This document shows, one piece after another, positions 6,443 to 7,320 of a stretch of 7,320 nucleotides of DNA. Both the position numbers and the translations under genes were made by a program. The notes below the pieces were generated by a model, which was not told the origin of the DNA, searched no databases, and was given only the letters and a program-made list of their open reading frames with translations. This DNA comes from Ignavibacteriaceae bacterium (lineage in GTDB: Bacteria > Bacteroidota > Ignavibacteria > Ignavibacteriales > Ignavibacteriaceae): positions 1 through 7,320 of the forward strand of contig JAPHUI010000434.1 in the NCBI GenBank assembly GCA_026193755.1, read 5' to 3'. Position 1 is the first letter of the stretch. Each line of letters opens with the position of its first letter.

Positions 6443-6514
6443 GGCCCCATCGTCTAATGGTTAGGACCTCGCCCTTTCACGGCGGTAATAGGGGTTCGAA
6501 TCCCCTTGGGGTCA
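6443..6514 (+). tRNA. tRNA-Glu (anticodon TTC)
   Basis: The 72-base cloverleaf has D-stem GTC/GAC, anticodon loop CTTTCAC with anticodon TTC at 6476-6478, and T-arm AGGGG-TTCGAAT-CCCCT. The acceptor GGCCCCA/TGGGGTC contains a G-U pair at position 2-71. The discriminator is A and no CCA is encoded. It is the last gene of the cluster; a terminator stem starts five bases later. Confidence 0.97.
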
Positions 6515-6519
6515 CTTAT

Positions 6520-6548
6520 AAGCCTCAATAATTTTTTGAGGCTTTTTT
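6520..6548 (+). terminator. Rho-independent terminator of the tRNA cluster
   Basis: AAGCCTCA (6520-6527) pairs perfectly with TGAGGCTT (6537-6544) around a nine-base loop, followed by four more T (6545-6548). It lies just after tRNA-Glu, so the four tRNAs probably end as one transcript here. The next 150 bases hold no gene that I can see. Confidence 0.9.
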
Positions 6549-6701
6549 ATGTACAGTGATGACTAATAAAATCTTTACTTTGATTTGATTGATAGAAAAA
6601 AGTGTTCAACAATCCCCCAATTTATGCACTGTGTATATTCTTAAATAAAACTTATTTTTAACACTATCTTAAATAGATTTACTCATTAGACGGAATTCTA
6701 A

Positions 6702-7320
6702 ATGTTGAAAAACTCTCGACTTATTATAATTATTGTTCTTATACAATTTTACTTTTCTCCTTTTATACCGGCACAAGAATACTTTAATCCTAATATAAAC
6801 GATGCGCTTCGATTATCCGTCAGCGGGCAAATTTATGATGCACGTGCATTAAGCATGGGTAATGCTCACTCAGTTATAAATGATACTTACACAGCTACAC
6901 TACTAAATCCCGCAACACTTGGATTAGCTAGAAATTTTACAATTAATACTTCGATTGGGTTAAGTCTTTATAACAATGATGCAACATTTCTTGAACAAAC
7001 ATTGCCATCTAAAAGAACCGAGACTGTTCTTAGTCAAGCTGGACTAGTAATTCCACTTGCAAGCGATACTGCGAACAATAACTTCGTTATTTCTTTGGGT
7101 TATAACAGGTCAAGGGATTTTAATAAGGTATTAAAATTTAACGGTTTCAATTCGACTCATAATTCTCTTATTCAGGATCTTACTTCAGTTAACAACTATA
7201 TTCCGCGCGATTTACTTTTAAGCTATCCCTATTATGATCCGGGTTCAAATGAATATCTCGAAGACAGGACAATCTTTAATGGAAATTTAAACCAGGATGG
7301 TTATGTATTAGAAGATGGGG
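6702..7320 (+). CDS. Outer-membrane beta-barrel protein, FadL/PorV-like (partial, cut by window end)
   Basis: The frame stays open from ATG 6702 to the edge, covering 206 codons without a stop. The start is a clear Sec signal peptide: positive K3 and R6, a hydrophobic stretch LIIIIVLIQFYF, and likely cleavage after A24 (FIPA before QEYFN). The mature part has the signature shared by FadL/OmpP1 transporters and PorV/UPF0164 proteins: DARALSMGNAHSVIND (46-61), then LLNPATLGLA (67-76). It continues with alternating polar and hydrophobic segments such as FTINTSIGLSLYN and NFVISLGYNRSRDF, as in beta-strands. A location in the outer membrane is therefore likely. Hydrophobic-compound uptake (FadL) or type IX secretion (PorV) are both open, and the truncated length prevents a choice. 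GGAA lies six bases before the ATG. No convincing promoter was found between the tRNA terminator and the start. Confidence 0.8.
   Translation, partial: MLKNSRLIIIIVLIQFYFSPFIPAQEYFNPNINDALRLSVSGQIYDARALSMGNAHSVINDTYTATLLNPATLGLARNFTINTSIGLSLYNNDATFLEQTLPSKRTETVLSQAGLVIPLASDTANNNFVISLGYNRSRDFNKVLKFNGFNSTHNSLIQDLTSVNNYIPRDLLLSYPYYDPGSNEYLEDRTIFNGNLNQDGYVLEDG

Overview
The window looks like chromosomal, housekeeping DNA from an AT-rich Gram-negative bacterium. The best guess is the Bacteroidota/Ignavibacteriota/Chlorobiota (FCB) group. Four things point there: a complete lipoprotein-release (Lol) transporter, which requires an outer membrane; a FadL/PorV-like outer-membrane beta-barrel gene; intergenic boxes matching the TAnnTTTG -7 element of Bacteroidota-type promoters; and few strong Shine-Dalgarno sequences. 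The taxonomic placement is inference from these signals.

Left part, plus strand. The C-terminal end of an unidentified gene (2-133) is followed by a Rho-independent terminator (164-187). Almost directly behind it lies a DHH/DHHA1 phosphoesterase of the NrnA type (195-1193), then an M17 leucyl aminopeptidase (1195-2706) one base further on. These two form a tight pair and meet the next operon head-on at a shared hairpin (2701-2732).

Middle part, minus strand (5900 to 2720). This is a three-gene operon for an LolCDE-type ABC transporter: two paralogous FtsX/MacB-fold permeases whose stop and start codons overlap as TAATG, then the ATPase LolD. A GC-rich palindrome (3420-3435) interrupts the gap before lolD. 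The complex pulls lipoproteins out of the inner membrane and hands them to a periplasmic chaperone. No lolA or lolB is in the window.

Right part, plus strand. A 224-base divergent intergenic region carries a candidate promoter for each side and a perfect 11-bp inverted repeat. It is followed by four tRNA genes (Pro-TGG, Arg-TCT, His-GTG, Glu-TTC), none with an encoded CCA, then a strong terminator. The window closes with the first 206 codons of an outer-membrane beta-barrel protein (6702 onward), cut by the window edge.

I see no mobile element, CRISPR array, defence system or clearly undescribed system. The points most worth checking are the start codons of nrnA, lolD and the second permease, the GC palindrome, and the inverted repeat at the tRNA promoter.
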